A program made the translations under genes and the position numbers. Positions 34,367 through 47,285 of a stretch of 64,000 bases of DNA are shown in pieces (the first letter of the stretch is position 1; each line of letters opens with the position of its first letter). The DNA lies in assembly GCA_029891345.1 (NCBI GenBank), contig CM056993.1:278768016-278832015 (forward strand), read 5' to 3'. The DNA is from Dryococelus australis. Its lineage: Eukaryota > Arthropoda > Insecta > Phasmatodea > Phasmatidae. A model generated the notes under the pieces. That model was given only the letters and a program-made list of their open reading frames with translations. It searched no databases and had not been told where the DNA came from.

Positions 34367-36596
34367 AGGTTCGCATGACCTGTTTTGTCAACAAAATCTA
34401 TGACGTGTTTTTGTATTTTGCATTTTGTCTGCTTCGAAACTGACGATTGACAAATACAAATTACCAAACTGCCACCATATTAGTTTTGCCTTATCTTCGG
34501 TCTTGGTTTGAAATGTTTTAAAATTCACATATAAACAAGGTTATTGGGATAAACAAGTGTGTTTTTTACTCACAATATTTATTTCACTGAAGTATTTTTG
34601 AAATAAGTATTTTCTCATGAAATAATTGTCGATAAGTTACAATTTCACATCATGTTGGTTTCATTTTGTTAATTTTAAATTACCCTTGAAAAACTTTTCC
34701 GTAATAATTGCTGTTTATTTTAAGACTTCGTGTACTTTTAATTTTGGAATAATGATACATCAAAACACTAGCAGCATGACGTGCTAGACAGTTGAATGGC
34801 GTGGTGTTCTGAATAAACCTTACAAAATGCTAAATTCAAATTACGAAAAAAGAAACTCGAAACGAATTATAACACAGCCTCAGTAAGCAGTATGGCACAA
34901 GAGAAGCCATAATCTGTATAATATGGTAGTCATAGCTAGACATTAACAGAGATGGATTTGCTGACAGACCCCTTCCATGTGTGTGGCAGAAGGTGGTAGT
35001 GAAGTGTCTCACGTTAGCTTCACCTGTAGCCTGTTTGTTTCGCCACCAGTCTTAACCTCAAGAGTGCAACCATCGGCCACACGAGGGCAGTGTTTACATT
35101 AAAGTGTATCATGAGTGCATCACATGTGCGTAAGTGGTGTGTTTATTTTTAATTTAATATTTGTGTTTTTGTTAAGGTCTTTTAAATTATATTTTTGGCT
35201 GTGTTTATTTTTATTATTTTTGAAATGTTTATAAATTTTGCGAGTGTATGGTACCATGTGTGCGGAAATGTTTGTTGATATTTATCAATTTCATGGCCTC
35301 TTTAAATTTAATAGTAATTTTTTATTGTATGTGTTTTTGTAACTGAAATATTTGTGCTACAATTATTACCCAGTGTAAAATATTATTTTTATGTGAGGGT
35401 GTATGTAATTGTTTTAATGTATTTGTGAAGTGTCAATGTACTTGTGTTCTGCACATCATCCAGCACCATATTTTCACATAGCGCTTCATTATTCATATGT
35501 GCGCAAGGCATACCAAAAATATTGCATACAGTGCCTCAGTATATTTCACATGCGTGTGAAATGTTAATTTTAGTTATAATAATTTTTGATTGTCAGTATT
35601 GTCCAACATTGTCCAGTAGTGGACAGTATTTCCACGTAAACATAACCAGAGGCCACGACGACAAGTTAGTGCACGTTACACATGACGTAATGTAACAACC
35701 GTGTGACTAAATACTTATTTTTCATATGTCATTGTTTTTATGTGCATTTTCATATGCTACGTTAATCTTACAGACCTCTGAAATACAGGGACATATGAGG
35801 TATTAAAAACTTTAGCCAGGGAGCAACACGTGCCCACTCGAAAAATACCTACAGTTGAGGTTATGCAGTACCATTAAGTGTAAAGTGTCACGTGATAATA
35901 ATTTTATATTTTCTTGTTGATTGTGATTTTTAATAAAGTTTAGAAGTGTTGTGTCTATTAAATCGTATTGATCATCATGTTTTTATATTTAAGTTTTTTT
36001 AACACGTCATGTGGGAATGCCATGCTTAGCAGCATGCTTCCCGTGCTGCCATCTTAATTTACAACTTGGCACTCACGTGGAGCGATCGTCCATGTCGGCT
36101 TCCCCAGGCCATCAACATTTTTGTATCAGTCATGTAGTTTCCAATTGTCAATTTATCGGTTCAGAACCATAATTCATAGTTGTATAACCCAGGGAGAGCA
36201 CCGCTCCACCGTCCGGTTTGTTATGTACACTGCCAAATTTTTTTATTTTTCTGTAACATCATGCAGGCGTTTCATGCCATTTTTACCACATTAGTGCTCT
36301 CCTACTTCAACAGAGGAACATTGACTCCAGTGCCTCGTATGAGGGTGTATTAAAAAAATTGTGTTGTTAGAATGAATTTACAGGCATATTTAGTTACTGA
36401 CCACGCCACGGTCACATTACCCATCTTCATGTAAATGTACTATAAGGCATTAAGGTGGCCTGGAACAACCTTACGGGAGTGAGTAAAGCATTTAGGGGGA
36501 GCTACAATTCCTCCTACTAGACTAGGCAGTATGGATCTTTAGTTTCTACATCATCATCAGCAACCAGACGGAGGATCATCGTAGGAAGCCACTCAC
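34367..36596. other. 2.2-kb segment between the inverted arms
   Basis: AT-rich, with only short frames and no recognised domain. It may be the interior of a foldback-type element nested in the mariner. Confidence 0.5.
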
Positions 36597-36714
36597 GGGC
36601 CGTCGGCCATCACGACCCCACAACACTTGTACTCTCCGCACTGGCGCCTGCTAGCTTGGCATACCATCAACAGCTTTCCCAACATCAAAAACCTTCCCAG
36701 TCGCCTATGATGCA
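36597..36714 (-). repeat. 118-bp inverted repeat, right arm
   Basis: Partner of 34249-34366; the two arms are separated by 2230 bp. Confidence 0.95.
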
Positions 36715-37672
36715 ATCCAGATGCCGTCAGAAGACATGGGTAAGGTTAATTTTACTCAGGTTGGGAACCTCAATGCTTTTAGTTTGTCAATTAAAATTTT
36801 TTGACACTAAGTATGCACTGGGGTCGCATGTGTACTAGTTTTTCTCTATTTTCTACATTAAAAAACAAAATAATTCTAATAATAATAAATAAAATATAAA
36901 ATAACCGCCTAACTAAGTAATTTTTCTCTTTTGTTATTCATGTAGCATAAAACTTTTTATTTAAAATTACCTCTTTGGAACACTGCCCACCTAGAGATGG
37001 AAATTTTCCTATTGCCAAACTCTCCCATTTACGAACATCCATTTTGTTCTTAACCTGAGTATAATTATGCCTTAACATGGGGGGCGATTACATTGAAGGA
37101 ATATAAATGATGTTCCTTATTACAGTACAACTAAGTATATGCTTTATAACAGTGTTGCCACTACTTTTTATCACACCCAAGTAGTTAAAGTGGTAATAAA
37201 AAAATAATATAGTTGCCTGTTTATGATATGTTTAACAAACCAGGAAATAAGTTGCAACGTCTTCCCTCTTTGTATGTAAAACTGACAGTTTTGCATGTTT
37301 TCAAAAAAAAATTTTGGCGATATTACCATTTTGACAGTAATTGCATCTTTATGAACATTACTGAAAAAATTCCTTGTGGTAAATTTAATTTGACACAAAA
37401 GTTTTTATTTGCCATATATAGATTTTACTATTTAAAAACTCTATTGAAAGAATTTACTAAATATAACACTATCATGTTTGTTCTTACAATTTAAAATAGA
37501 TCACATTATTAGAGGCTTTGCTTGTAACATATTCATATCTGTTATATTTCTATTGACTCTGAACTATGCAAAATGCAAAAAAAAAAATTTTAGTTAAACT
37601 TGGGAATTCAGAAAAAATAGATTTAGATGATTAAACTGGATCATCACTTTCAAGTATCTAATTTTTACTTAC

Positions 37673-37826
37673 CAAACAATATCTCTATCATTTCCTTCTC
37701 AGATTTTGCATGCTGAATCTCGCCAAGATCATTGTTTTGCATTAAATCCAACCATTTTTGGTGAACATTGAGGAAAACTAGAGGCAGTTGATATATCTTG
37801 AAGTCATTCAGTATAATTTTCAGCCC
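37673..37826 (-). CDS. SLC26A11-like, STAS domain exon (second half)
   Basis: It follows a TTCCAG acceptor and reads GLKIILNDFKIYQLPLVFLN, then VHQKWLDLMQNNDLGEIQHA and KSEKEMIEILF, ending with G before a GTAAGT donor (51 codons plus one base). This matches the second half of the SLC26A11 STAS domain, where human has the GLGELLQDF.. and ..LEEAEKHL blocks. SLC26A11 is a membrane sulfate/chloride exchanger, and the STAS domain is cytoplasmic. The preceding exon ends in phase 0 and the next begins in the matching phase. It is too short and stop-bounded to appear as a long frame, so the call rests on family similarity plus splice sites. Confidence 0.85.
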
Positions 37827-38044
37827 CTGGAACCAAAGCATTCAGATCTATAATGAGATGGTTTTTTGAGTAGTATGCAATTTCAATATGTTTTATATTT
37901 CTCATTACAGATTTTTAAGGTTTTATACAGCTTGATGGTTTACTGCTCTTGCAGGGTGTTAACACCTGTTGGCTGGGTAGTACTGGGTTAATGGAAGTTT
38001 TGAGGGGTAGAGAAAAACATTGTTAGGTGAGTTTGGAGTTGAAT

Positions 38045-38545
38045 ACTCGACTAGGCGTCAGAAATCATCAGCAGGCGGTGTCGGTTGTTGCTGTAGCTGA
38101 TTATATCAAAATATGACGGGCCTTTCACTCCAAAGTACTCAGTCCCTCTGCTCAGGCATTCCGCACACATGATACTTATGTCAGGATGAAGTGGGCCTAT
38201 TCAAGTTGACCCACATGACTGTTGCTGATAATAGCTCTGTGTTGAGCATGCTGGTTATATTATGTGAAATTACGGTGAAAACAGGTTGTAAGGGGTCCGG
38301 ACCCTGAAACGCTCAAAGGAAGTGCTTGAAATGAAAAACACAATGTCTGAAAACTTGCATGGAATTATTCTTGCGTGAAATTTTACATCACTCTCAAGTG
38401 AAAACTTGCAAGTTGGTTCTGGCCTGCGGCCCCAAATCGGCTAAACTGAAAATGTGTGAATGGCCACTGTGGAATTACGGAAAATTTTATCTTCCCCAGG
38501 CGATGCAAGTCCCAAGGAGGAAGGGTGGCAACTCAGGGTGAAAAT
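38045..38545 (+). repeat. Dispersed repeat B, copy 2
   Basis: Second copy of the family described at 31395, same orientation, about 6.6 kb away and in the next intron upstream of the STAS exon. Confidence 0.6.
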
Positions 38546-39394
38546 AAAATTAAAATGTTTAGCGAAGTTACATTATTATTGCAGAGTACATTATCGGTGC
38601 ACAAAAGTTGAATTCACCCGGAGAGCATGCACAACACGACTGACCCCTTGAGAAGCACAGTGTTGCCAATTCCAGTTTCGAAAATCCACCGAATGTTTGC
38701 ATAACATATGCTAAATTCCCGCCAAATACATTAAAATTTGAATGAAATTTATTAAAAATTAAGATTAAAAAATAAACCCATCAAAATTGTTAAATTTAAA
38801 GCAGTAAGTAGTTTTATCGTAATACAGCATTTTATATATTTTTTACTCTATATTAGTGACAAATTTACAACAGTTTTTTAACTTTGATATTTAATAATCA
38901 GATTCTTGAAACTGTATTCTATTCTGATAAAAATTCCGCTGCCCGCTAAAATGAATGTTTCTCAGCCAAATGTTTAAATTCCGCCCAATTTAGCGGAAAG
39001 TCCGCTAAGTTGACAACACAGGGTGAGCACATGCTGTGTGGGCGATAGCAGTATGCGCTCGCCCTGCACTAATTTCTACCTGCTGAAAATTTACAATAAT
39101 TTAAACAAAGACAAACCCTTGCATGTAAATGAAAAAATTAATACAGAATATCCCTTTGCACATTATTAGTAACAAATTAAGAGTGGATGGCATGAAATGT
39201 AGGAAAAACAACTGTGATGAATGAACACGTAAATTTAAAAATTAACATAATTAAACCCTGACGCAATTGTAGGGACGTCCACACATTTGGTGTGCCCTTT
39301 CCTTTGTATTAATTAAGATTGTATTTCCCCTACAATTTTCCTGCTCATGGTCCATCATAACTCACCCTTGCCCACCCGGGTGAGTGGGGGGAGG

Positions 39395-39545
39395 GTGGTG
39401 GTATGACGTTGTACTGCCCTGCTCTGAACTTGACTACACTCGCGCTACACTCCTCTCGGCACTCGCTGTGCACAATTGATACACTGGTGCCGGTTAATGC
39501 GGTGGATGTGCAGCGTGGAAAATGGTCTGAGAGGCAGGAAGCCAT
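39395..39545 (+). repeat. Repeat C, copy 2
   Basis: See 33520. It starts near TGACGTTGTACTGCC just after a G-rich run, so an LTR origin is possible. Confidence 0.4.
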
Positions 39546-39691
39546 CCTGCATCAGTGTATTAAAACACTTTATAGGTAGATATTCTGTTATTTTATTCAT
39601 ATAACAGGGTCTTGCATAAATTTTAGCTACCAAGCGGATTTACTGTTCAAGTTTTTGAAATAATTCCCTGGTATAGTACACACCTACTAAC

Positions 39692-39865
39692 CTTTGCAGC
39701 AGTGTAGTCGAAACCCTTGAAGTAGATGCAGTTGATGACGATGGGCAGCTTGCCTCTGGCCTCGCGCCTGACGATCCTGTCAAGCTCAGTCCGCAGGTAG
39801 TCCACAGCCGGGTACAACAGCCCAATGTCTGGTGTCACCAAGACGTATTCGCCTCTACGTTTCAC
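39692..39865 (-). CDS. SLC26A11-like, STAS domain exon (first half)
   Basis: Acceptor TACACAG, then VKRRGEYVLVTPDIGLLYPA and VDYLRTELDRIVRREARGK, ending LPIVINCIYFKGFDYTAAK before a GTTAGT donor: 58 codons, phase 0 at both ends. This is the start of the STAS domain of SLC26 anion exchangers; the (Y)VLV.P..GL.FPAV.YLR pattern and DYTA are characteristic of SLC26A11 in particular. It joins in frame to the 42256 exon upstream (ending VRTCK) and to GLKIILNDF downstream. Confidence 0.93.
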
Positions 39866-40539
39866 CTGTGTATTACAATGTCATGTTCAGCATTGGGTCT
39901 TCAGCATCTGTGCAAACAAAGTTTATGCACTCTGATTTTCATGCATGTCTCCAAAACTAAGTTTATGTACTGCCAGCAGAATTGTCGGAATTATGAGATC
40001 AAACAGTGAAATGGATTCTTGTATACAGTGCAGGATCGAGAAACTCTGTGAGTGGAGGCACTGTGCATTATTGTCTATCCTAATGCTACTTACCAGTAGG
40101 CATCAAGTTTTAATGCTACAAATAAATGTTGTTACTTAGTGGATAGGCCATTTAAGTAATTTGTTTAATTTCCACTTATTATGTTATCAAACATATGTAT
40201 TAATACTGCATTATTAATAATGTACTGAGTAATTTCATTTTATCCAGTGCAAAATCAAGAGCCAAGAAAGAGGAGGGCTCAAGCCCTCTTGGTTTGTTTG
40301 GGATATACCCTTGTTTTTTTTCTGTTCATAATTGTATAAAAATTATTTTAAGTTAAGTTACTTAAATATTCTTGTTACATTGTAACTAATCAGTGAATGT
40401 GTAACTACTGGTGCAAATGTTTCAAAACATTTAAGTAACAGCCTCTGAATTTTTTTTTCCCTACTCGTGGTACAAATTAGCATGATGATAACACATACAT
40501 TCCTAACAATTTCATAGTCTCACTTGACTGACACATGAA

Positions 40540-40625
40540 GATAGGTCATTAGCTCTACACCAGTTTCAGTCTCTAATGACCTTGCTGTCATCGAGACATT
40601 ATGCCCATTTACCTACCTACGTACC
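40540..40625 (+). repeat. Possible SINE/LINE 3' tail
   Basis: CTAATGACCTTGCTGTCATC followed by GAGACATTATGCCC resembles the shared 3' tail of many arthropod SINEs. Nothing else of the element is recognised. Confidence 0.3.
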
Positions 40626-42255
40626 TCTACACCAGTTTAAATTTTTGTGTGTCTCAAAAGGATGAACAATGGACTGAAGGGACATGCTACAGAATTCATT
40701 TATCACTAATCTAACTACTGCCAGCTAACCAGCCCTGCCAAGAGGGATGGGCAAAGGGGTGCAATAATGCTCAGGGGCCTGGGTTCACTGAGGGTCCGAC
40801 TGTTAATTGTCTATTTATAAAACAAAGTATTACGTAAAAATCTAATTGCGACACTCAAAACCTACTAACATTTTTTGCATGGTCGACGACTATTTATGTT
40901 GCTGTAAATGGTTGATTTTTGGGTTGGAGAGGGGAGGGGGACCCACAGCATGCATTACTCAGGGACCTGGAATTTCTCTTGGTGGACGTGCAGTTAACTT
41001 TTTGGTACTGCTGATGAACAGTGATGTTTGCTGAATGTCTTATTCACATGCTGAAGGATAGCTGGCGTGTGAGGCAAGAATAATTATGAAAAGGGAATTC
41101 ACTGGATTTCAGCAAACATCACACATGTAAGAAATTTATAGATGTCCGTAGGTGATTCACAAGACTTACTCGTCAAAGATATTTATATAATTATGGATAA
41201 CAGTTGTAGTAAGTATAAATAGACTTTTTAAACTTACAGTAATCTGGGGCGGCTTTGTCCACCATGTGGTGACTTTGTCCCGCCACTTGGAAAAACATTC
41301 AAATGGTGCTATCTCCCGTATGGTATAAAGAAACAAGCTCGCGATCATGGATTTTTCTAAGTAGATTTGCCAGCTTGAAAAAAAGTTTTGGGCGGATCGT
41401 TGTGTATTTATGTATTATAGATTGGTTTTTTGCAAAGGAAACAATGGGGTTACATTGTCTCACTGGTCTTTCCAAACGATTATTCAAGTATATTCTTACT
41501 TCGAGACAAAGTCGCTCCATGTCGAGGCAAGATTGTCCAACTTCTTTAGAAGTAAGTATTGAAGGTTATAAAATGTGTATAGTTTTGAAATAGTATGTTC
41601 TTTGAAATCTCTTCTGTTCAATAAAAATATTGTAAAAATAATAGCTTATAGCTGTGGGTCTGTTTGCGCAGATTTTAAGACAAAATGAGCCAAAGTCACT
41701 CCTATGTAAAGAAACAATAAAATAAAAACTTTATAAAGTTTCTTTAAGTTTGTTAGTAAAGTGTATATGCTTTTAGTTATGCAGGGGCTATATTGTTTTA
41801 TATTAAAAAAATGTTACTTTAAAAAATGTTGTGAAACTACATTTGATAGCAAATGTCATATTTTAATTTTGATATGAATATAATCTGTAAAATCAGATGG
41901 CTGGTGTACCAGGCTGGAAACTAAATATAACATTTGCAGGGTGATCCCTTCTGAAACTATAAGGTAACTAATAACATGATTGAAATAAATATGGTCTTGT
42001 TCGATCAGGTATACAACTACGATGTGAACATGGCCTTTAGATGGGGAGGTACTGGTGGGGGCCTGCAGCGACCGACAGCAATCCTTTTCTTACTTTCATT
42101 TCATCTCCACGTCACAAATAAAATATTGCACCCTAATGCAGATATATTCATGAACTGCCAATAATGGCAGTGGTAGTCACTAACCTAAGTGGATCTTTAG
42201 AAAGTGTTCTATAAACAATGAGGCACTTGCAGTCACACTGGGTGTGGTGTCGCAC

Positions 42256-42401
42256 CTTGCAGGTTCTGACGACAATGACCGGCCGCGCCCAGAAGTAAAG
42301 CAGCTGCGCAGCGCTGAAGAGTGTGCCGATCAACAGGCCAATCTCCACGCCGAACATCAGGCATATCACCAATGTCAGCATCAGTGCCAGCAGATCCCGT
42401 T
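42256..42401 (-). CDS. SLC26A11-like, last membrane helix exon
   Basis: The acceptor TGTGGTAG precedes AA, which completes a Lys codon begun by the last A of the 45630 exon. The exon then reads RDLLALMLTLVICLMFGVEI, GLLIGTLFSAAQLLYFWARP and VIVVRTCK before a GTGCGA donor. Two hydrophobic stretches fit the final transmembrane segments of SLC26 proteins just before the STAS linker. The join WRKS-K-RDLL matches the family (human has LWRVKRLDLLPL). Confidence 0.9.
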
Positions 42402-45400
42402 CTACCACAGTACAGGTGTCACCAATCAGCTACAATCAACTCTTACTATCTTATATTGTCTTTATACTGCATACCATAAATGTATCTGTAAGCTTGAGTA
42501 ATGTCACAAGGAATGGGGACATCACTTTTTATTTCTGGAATCCATTAGGGCAAAGCATGAGATTTGGGGGTGTAACCAAGTAGATTAGAGCCTGCAACAG
42601 TATGTAATGAATAACAGAAAGCACTGTAATTGGTGACCCACATTTCCCTCATACATTTTCATATTTTCAAAGCCAGCCACTACTGTTGGCGAGAGTACAC
42701 TAATCTCATCTCCGCTTTCACTGTTAACATTACATAGATTTATTACTGTTTCGTAAATACCTTGTACTTGAAAAGTAATATATTTTTGCAATACTGAATG
42801 TTTTGGAGTAAATATTTCGTAATAAGTTAGAAGAAAGAATTCTACGTTATTTTCTTGAGTTACCTGCATCTCTTTTGTACCCTCTGCCTAAGATAATAGT
42901 CTGAAGTGAACCAAGCTTTCGCGAGCCCTCGTGACCACTTCTACTGCCACAGTTATTTGCAGCACATCAACCACACCGGGCGGATTGGAACATCGGACTA
43001 GAGTGCTTAGTGAAGTTTGACGGGAACAGAGCTTGCACCGCCCTGCCAACAGGTACTACGTGATTCAAATGACTGTCTTATTTTATTCATTACAAGTGGT
43101 AACTCTTGTAATAAATTCGCAAGCAACCCAATACTGTGTTTACCGTAAAACCACAGCCGTTAGGCACACGGGCAAACGGATGTGACGTCGCAGATTGTGC
43201 CTGAACGCCCGATGTGAACAAACCACCACCTGTCATCAGCTGGTCTGCTGGCCAGTAAATAAGTGTAAAGTGCTTCGCGGTGCTTCGAAACAGTGCAGAA
43301 TATTTTTCGAAGTGTACCTATTTCCAGTGTCAAATCAGTGCCAATTAATTATAGGGGTTAATTTCTTTTGTATTGTGTGGGATCCAGCATGGCCACCCAC
43401 ACCCCTTTTGCTACTTCACCCCATCCAACGCTTCAGGTGACGAACACTTGGCAACATCACATGGTATCCGGTTTCACCATCGTGGTTCGAAACTCGATCC
43501 AAGATCTAATCTAAGATCGACACAGAAAACTGTTGCACCATTCGAGTTCAGGGCTGGACTGGAGATCGAGATGAAGTTGGAACCGCCGAAATTGGTGGTT
43601 TGAAATCTCGATCTGAGATCAGCAGCCATCATCGACAAATATGGTTTGAAATATGTCAACAGATAGAACTACATTAGATTGTTTTCTTGAAAAATTAAAA
43701 CAACATTTTTTTAACTAACATAATTTCATTGAGCTGTAAATTTGACTGAGTTTTATCTAGAGGAAATGGCATATGTTTTATAATGACTTTGAGAAAAATC
43801 CAGAAAAATTTTGTTAGCCCAATTTTAACTTGAAATCTTGATTCGTATATACCTATTTCAGGAAGGGCATGTTGCAATTTCTTTACAATCTGATAGTTGT
43901 ATCACATGTGATTTAAATTTTGTTTCAAAAGTTAAATTAGAAATATGGATGTATTGCATTACAAATTTCCCAAGAAATAATATTCATGGCATTCTAATAA
44001 CACAAAATTCTACATTGAGCACAGCATAATTTTATTCTATTTTATTATTAAGATTTGAATAAAATAAAGATATAAACTTAAAATTCATATAGCTTGTTTC
44101 AGTTATTTTTCAAAAGCAATCTTCCTCCATTGTCGTACTTTCTCCAGACTTTTCTTTATATTACAACAAAAATGTAAGTAATATACTAGAAATGTAAAAT
44201 ATAATTTGAGCCTTTGCATGCCCTTAAGCCATCCGAGGAGAGACTGGAATTTGTGACGAAAGGTGGTTCTGGGTACGAATATCGGATTTGTGCTCTGGTG
44301 TGTTCCGTCCTAGATTTCCAAGGAACCACATAGCAGTGCAGGTTGGGGAGAAAGAATGAAAGGAACACACAGTGGCGCAAACTTGAAGGTAGCGGTGGTA
44401 TCAAAATCTATCCTTCTCTGTCCACATGCTTAAGAAAGAGACAGTCTCGTGGTAAGAACTGGCACTGCGGAAACACCGAGCCAAAGAGATCGCAGTGAAA
44501 GCCACCTCGTCCAACTGTTCACCATGTGCTGCCCTTGAGACCATGCCCAGCTTTCTGACTGGGACCTACAAGGGATGTGGGCAGGTATTTCAACAGCAAC
44601 TGGCTCCTGTCTCCATCCGGTGGTTGCCTGTCCGCTCACCAAGTAGGCGTCCATAGCTTGCACATCACGACATACGGTGCAACCCCGGCCCTAGATCACC
44701 CATTTGCACTTTCATCCGAGGATTGTTGGGATGGGGGGGGGAGGGGGTAAAGGAGAGAATCCTGATGAAGTGGTGATTGAAATTTTTCTACCCAGTTAAT
44801 GAATCATACTGCAATCTGGAACTGAGATAGCTAAAACCAATGTAAACGTGAGCTTTCAAGGCAAATTACTGAGGCTCATGTCCGGCGACAACACACTTGT
44901 TCACTTCATAGCCACGCTTGCAAAGCAGACACACATCCCGTGTTGAAAGCCGTATAGAATATTACACTAGGTGTGAGCTAATCTGACTTTGCACCTAACA
45001 ATGTATATCTGTATTTATACAATATTTTACTTTTTTTTTTTAAACTTAAAGGCCTGAATTTTTTTTTTAATTGATGTTTTTTTATTCTTGGAAACATCTC
45101 TGGTAAATAGCACTATAGACCAATACCATTTATGTGGGAATTAAGGAAAAATAAACAATATCACGTATCAGGGGGCTTAAGAAATCAGAAGAAGGGTGTA
45201 AAAAAAATCACAGGAAAACCATTGTGTGTTCCCTTGAAACTAAATTTCAAGAATTATGTATTCCTCAGAAGATAAAAAGATAGTCTGTGGTGTGGGAATG
45301 AAGTTTGGGAGAGAAAATTTTAGTATCTAAGCTAATTATATATTCAACAATAATAATCATAAAAAAACATTAGATAAGCAAATAGAGGGAAAACTGCTTT

Positions 45401-45629
45401 AGAATTATAAACTAAAAGCTATTTTCTTATAATTTACTTATTGAAAAATTGTTTGGTTGTGAACAAGACAGCCATATTGCTGTGATCGATAACTGTTTTT
45501 CAATGATCCCAAAAAAAAAAGCTATTGTTTGATGATCACTGCCAAACCATTATTTGTGACCACAATAGAAAGTTAACTGGCTGGTAAACTTGCAATGGTT
45601 ACAGGTGGCGGGTGCGGACGGACACTCAC
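42402..45629 (-). other. Intron of the SLC26A11-like gene
   Basis: 3228 bp. It holds a direct repeat near 43482-43520 and 43597-43640 (GGTT(C/T)GAAA.CTCGATC..AGATC) and GC-rich debris at 44210-44760, with no recognised domain. Confidence 0.6.
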
Positions 45630-45770
45630 TGCTCTTCCTCCAGAGCTGGGCCATGATGGCGAAGTCGGTCATGAACATGACGGCAGAGATGAGCACGGCG
45701 GAGAGCGCTGCCCGTGGGATGTAGTAGAAGTGCGGCGTGAGGTAGCTCAGCGCCAGCAGAATCAGCATCG
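45630..45770 (-). CDS. SLC26A11-like, penultimate membrane helices exon
   Basis: Acceptor TGTTGCAG, then MLILLALSYLTPHFYYIPRA and ALSAVLISAVMFMTDFAIMA, QLWRKS, ending with one base before a GTGAGT donor (141 nt, incoming phase 1). SYLT..FYYIP(R/K)A.L.AV is diagnostic of SLC26A11 (human DYLTSLFYYIPKSALAAV). This is the most upstream exon visible. Coding for the first two-thirds of the protein is not seen between here and the right edge, so the upstream intron must exceed the mapped transposon block or lie outside the window. Confidence 0.92.
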
Positions 45771-45802
45771 CTGCAACACATGTACACACGCTCTGAACTA
45801 CA

Positions 45803-46172
45803 GGGCCCACGGTCGACGGAGTGGCTAGAGCACTCGCCTTCGGCCAAGGTGAACCGAGCTCGGTTCCCGGTGGGCCGACTCCCGGGTTTCCGCACGTGTG
45901 AATTGTGCATGGACGATGCTGCTGGTCGGTAGGCTTTTTCGGGGATCTCCCGTTTCTCCTCACCCTTGCATTCTGGCGCTGCTTCATATCCACCTAGCTT
46001 CACCTTCATCAGTTCTCAAGAGCAGCTTAAACATCTCCACTCCTCTCTGTACTGTAGTATGATGTGGCTGCATGTCGAGACCACCACTACATCTGCTCAC
46101 TTCTATAAATGGGTTTTTAACTGCCATCTGTCTTAAGCTTGATTCATGTCTATGCCAGTCACGCCGAACAGA
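45803..46172 (+). repeat. tRNA-derived SINE, near full length
   Basis: The head at 45803-45876 is 74 nt, closed by a perfect 7-bp stem GGCCCAC / GTGGGCC, with an A-box-like GTGGCTAGAGC and a B-box-like GGTTCCCGG, so it looks like a tRNA. The body matches 11724-11960. It inserted 33 bp upstream of the 45630-45770 exon, inside the intron side of its acceptor. Confidence 0.75.
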
Positions 46173-47285
46173 CACAGAACCTAGTATCTTGGTTACGTGT
46201 AAGCATATTTTTCTGTGTTACATTTGACTCATTGGTTGCAGCACTTTTACAGATAAGTTAATCTTCTATGAAAGGAGGCTCAAAAAATGAAACAAAAAAG
46301 AATACTTCTGAAATATTTATGCTGTTTCGCTCATTATTTTTAACACCTAAATTCCAAAATAAGCGACGGACAACAAACTACACATTTTCACATGTTTCTA
46401 CTTTATGTTATTATTTTCTTTGTGGTTTGAATTTCTAGTAACTGATTTTCAAGAAAAGGTAATTTTGTTTTACACTGGGATACCCCTTCCCCCCATCATA
46501 CTACAGCTGCGGTTGACTGCACTTGGTGTGTGGTGCCAGCCGGTGCTTCACCTACGCAACACTGTGCCACCACAAACTTGCCACCTTGGAAATTCCCACT
46601 ACCAGACTTTGTTCTTAATAAACCTGTAAAAACCTACACAATAATGGTGAATGATGGTGAAAATTTATACAAATATAAAGACTGACCATAAAAAAGTCCC
46701 ACGGTGACTGCGATGAAGTTTTCTTGTGTGGGCAAGGAAAAACGGCTCCAGGCACAGAAGTTTATACACACACACACATCTAGTTCGGCCACGGGCTTCA
46801 TTGTTACTGTCTCGCCTAGATGTCTGAATCCCCGTGTCGCCACCAGGAGCACTGCCAGCGGGTGGCGTGTCGGAACATCGTGCTGTGCGACGTGGCGGCT
46901 GGCGTTACGTCACTTCCTGCAGAAACATCTTGCAACGGAAATTATTTGAAAAAGTTGTAAAATATTATAAGAACAATCCGTGTACAGGGATTGGCCACCC
47001 CTATAGGGATAACTGAGTTTTCCCACTATAAATACTTGGGGTGCTAACTCATTTGAGAGAGAATGGCAGCCCCTGAGTCTTCAATGAAAAGATGAGAGAG
47101 AAAATTTTCCTAAATAATGGTGTTAATTATGGCCCGTCAGACTGATGTTAGGGACATACCGATGCATAGCGGGTTGCCGGCGCTGTTAAACCCAAGCGTG
47201 AGTATACCAATTTGCTGCTAGCAGGGTGGTCACAGGGTCTCAAATGTGAGTTATAATATCTGGTGGGCGCCATCTAACCAACGAG
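46173..47285. other. Unannotated, probable intron
   Basis: No convincing exon. A palindromic GC-rich patch lies at 46840-46930. Confidence 0.4.

Larger units (their letters stand above)
31058..37183. mobile_element. Mariner-like element disrupted by insertions (ends 6.1 kb apart)
   Basis: The left end at 31060 reads CTTGGGTTGGATAAAAAGTA followed by GGGGCAACACTG. The right end, reverse-complemented from 37181, reads CTTGGGTGTGATAAAAAGTA followed by GTGGCAACACTG. Each is flanked by TA (31058-31059, 37182-37183), as expected for mariner. Typical mariners are about 1.3 kb, so most of the 6122 bp must be later insertions: repeat B (31395), an LTR-like block (32445) and the inverted-repeat segment (34249-36714). 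Transposase remnants are at 33690-34248. Confidence 0.75.

Noticed and set aside
34240..36725. Target-site duplication around the 118-bp arms
   Set aside because: The only matching flanks (TGCATCA / TGATGCA) are themselves inverted and belong to the arms, so no direct duplication is supported.
45803..45876. Functional tRNA gene
   Set aside because: It has a tRNA-like acceptor stem and boxes, but the anticodon arm is irregular and the unit is joined to a SINE body shared with other loci.
46634..46852. Another SLC26A11 exon
   Set aside because: The translation does not match the expected upstream family sequence and no phase-compatible acceptor/donor pair was found.
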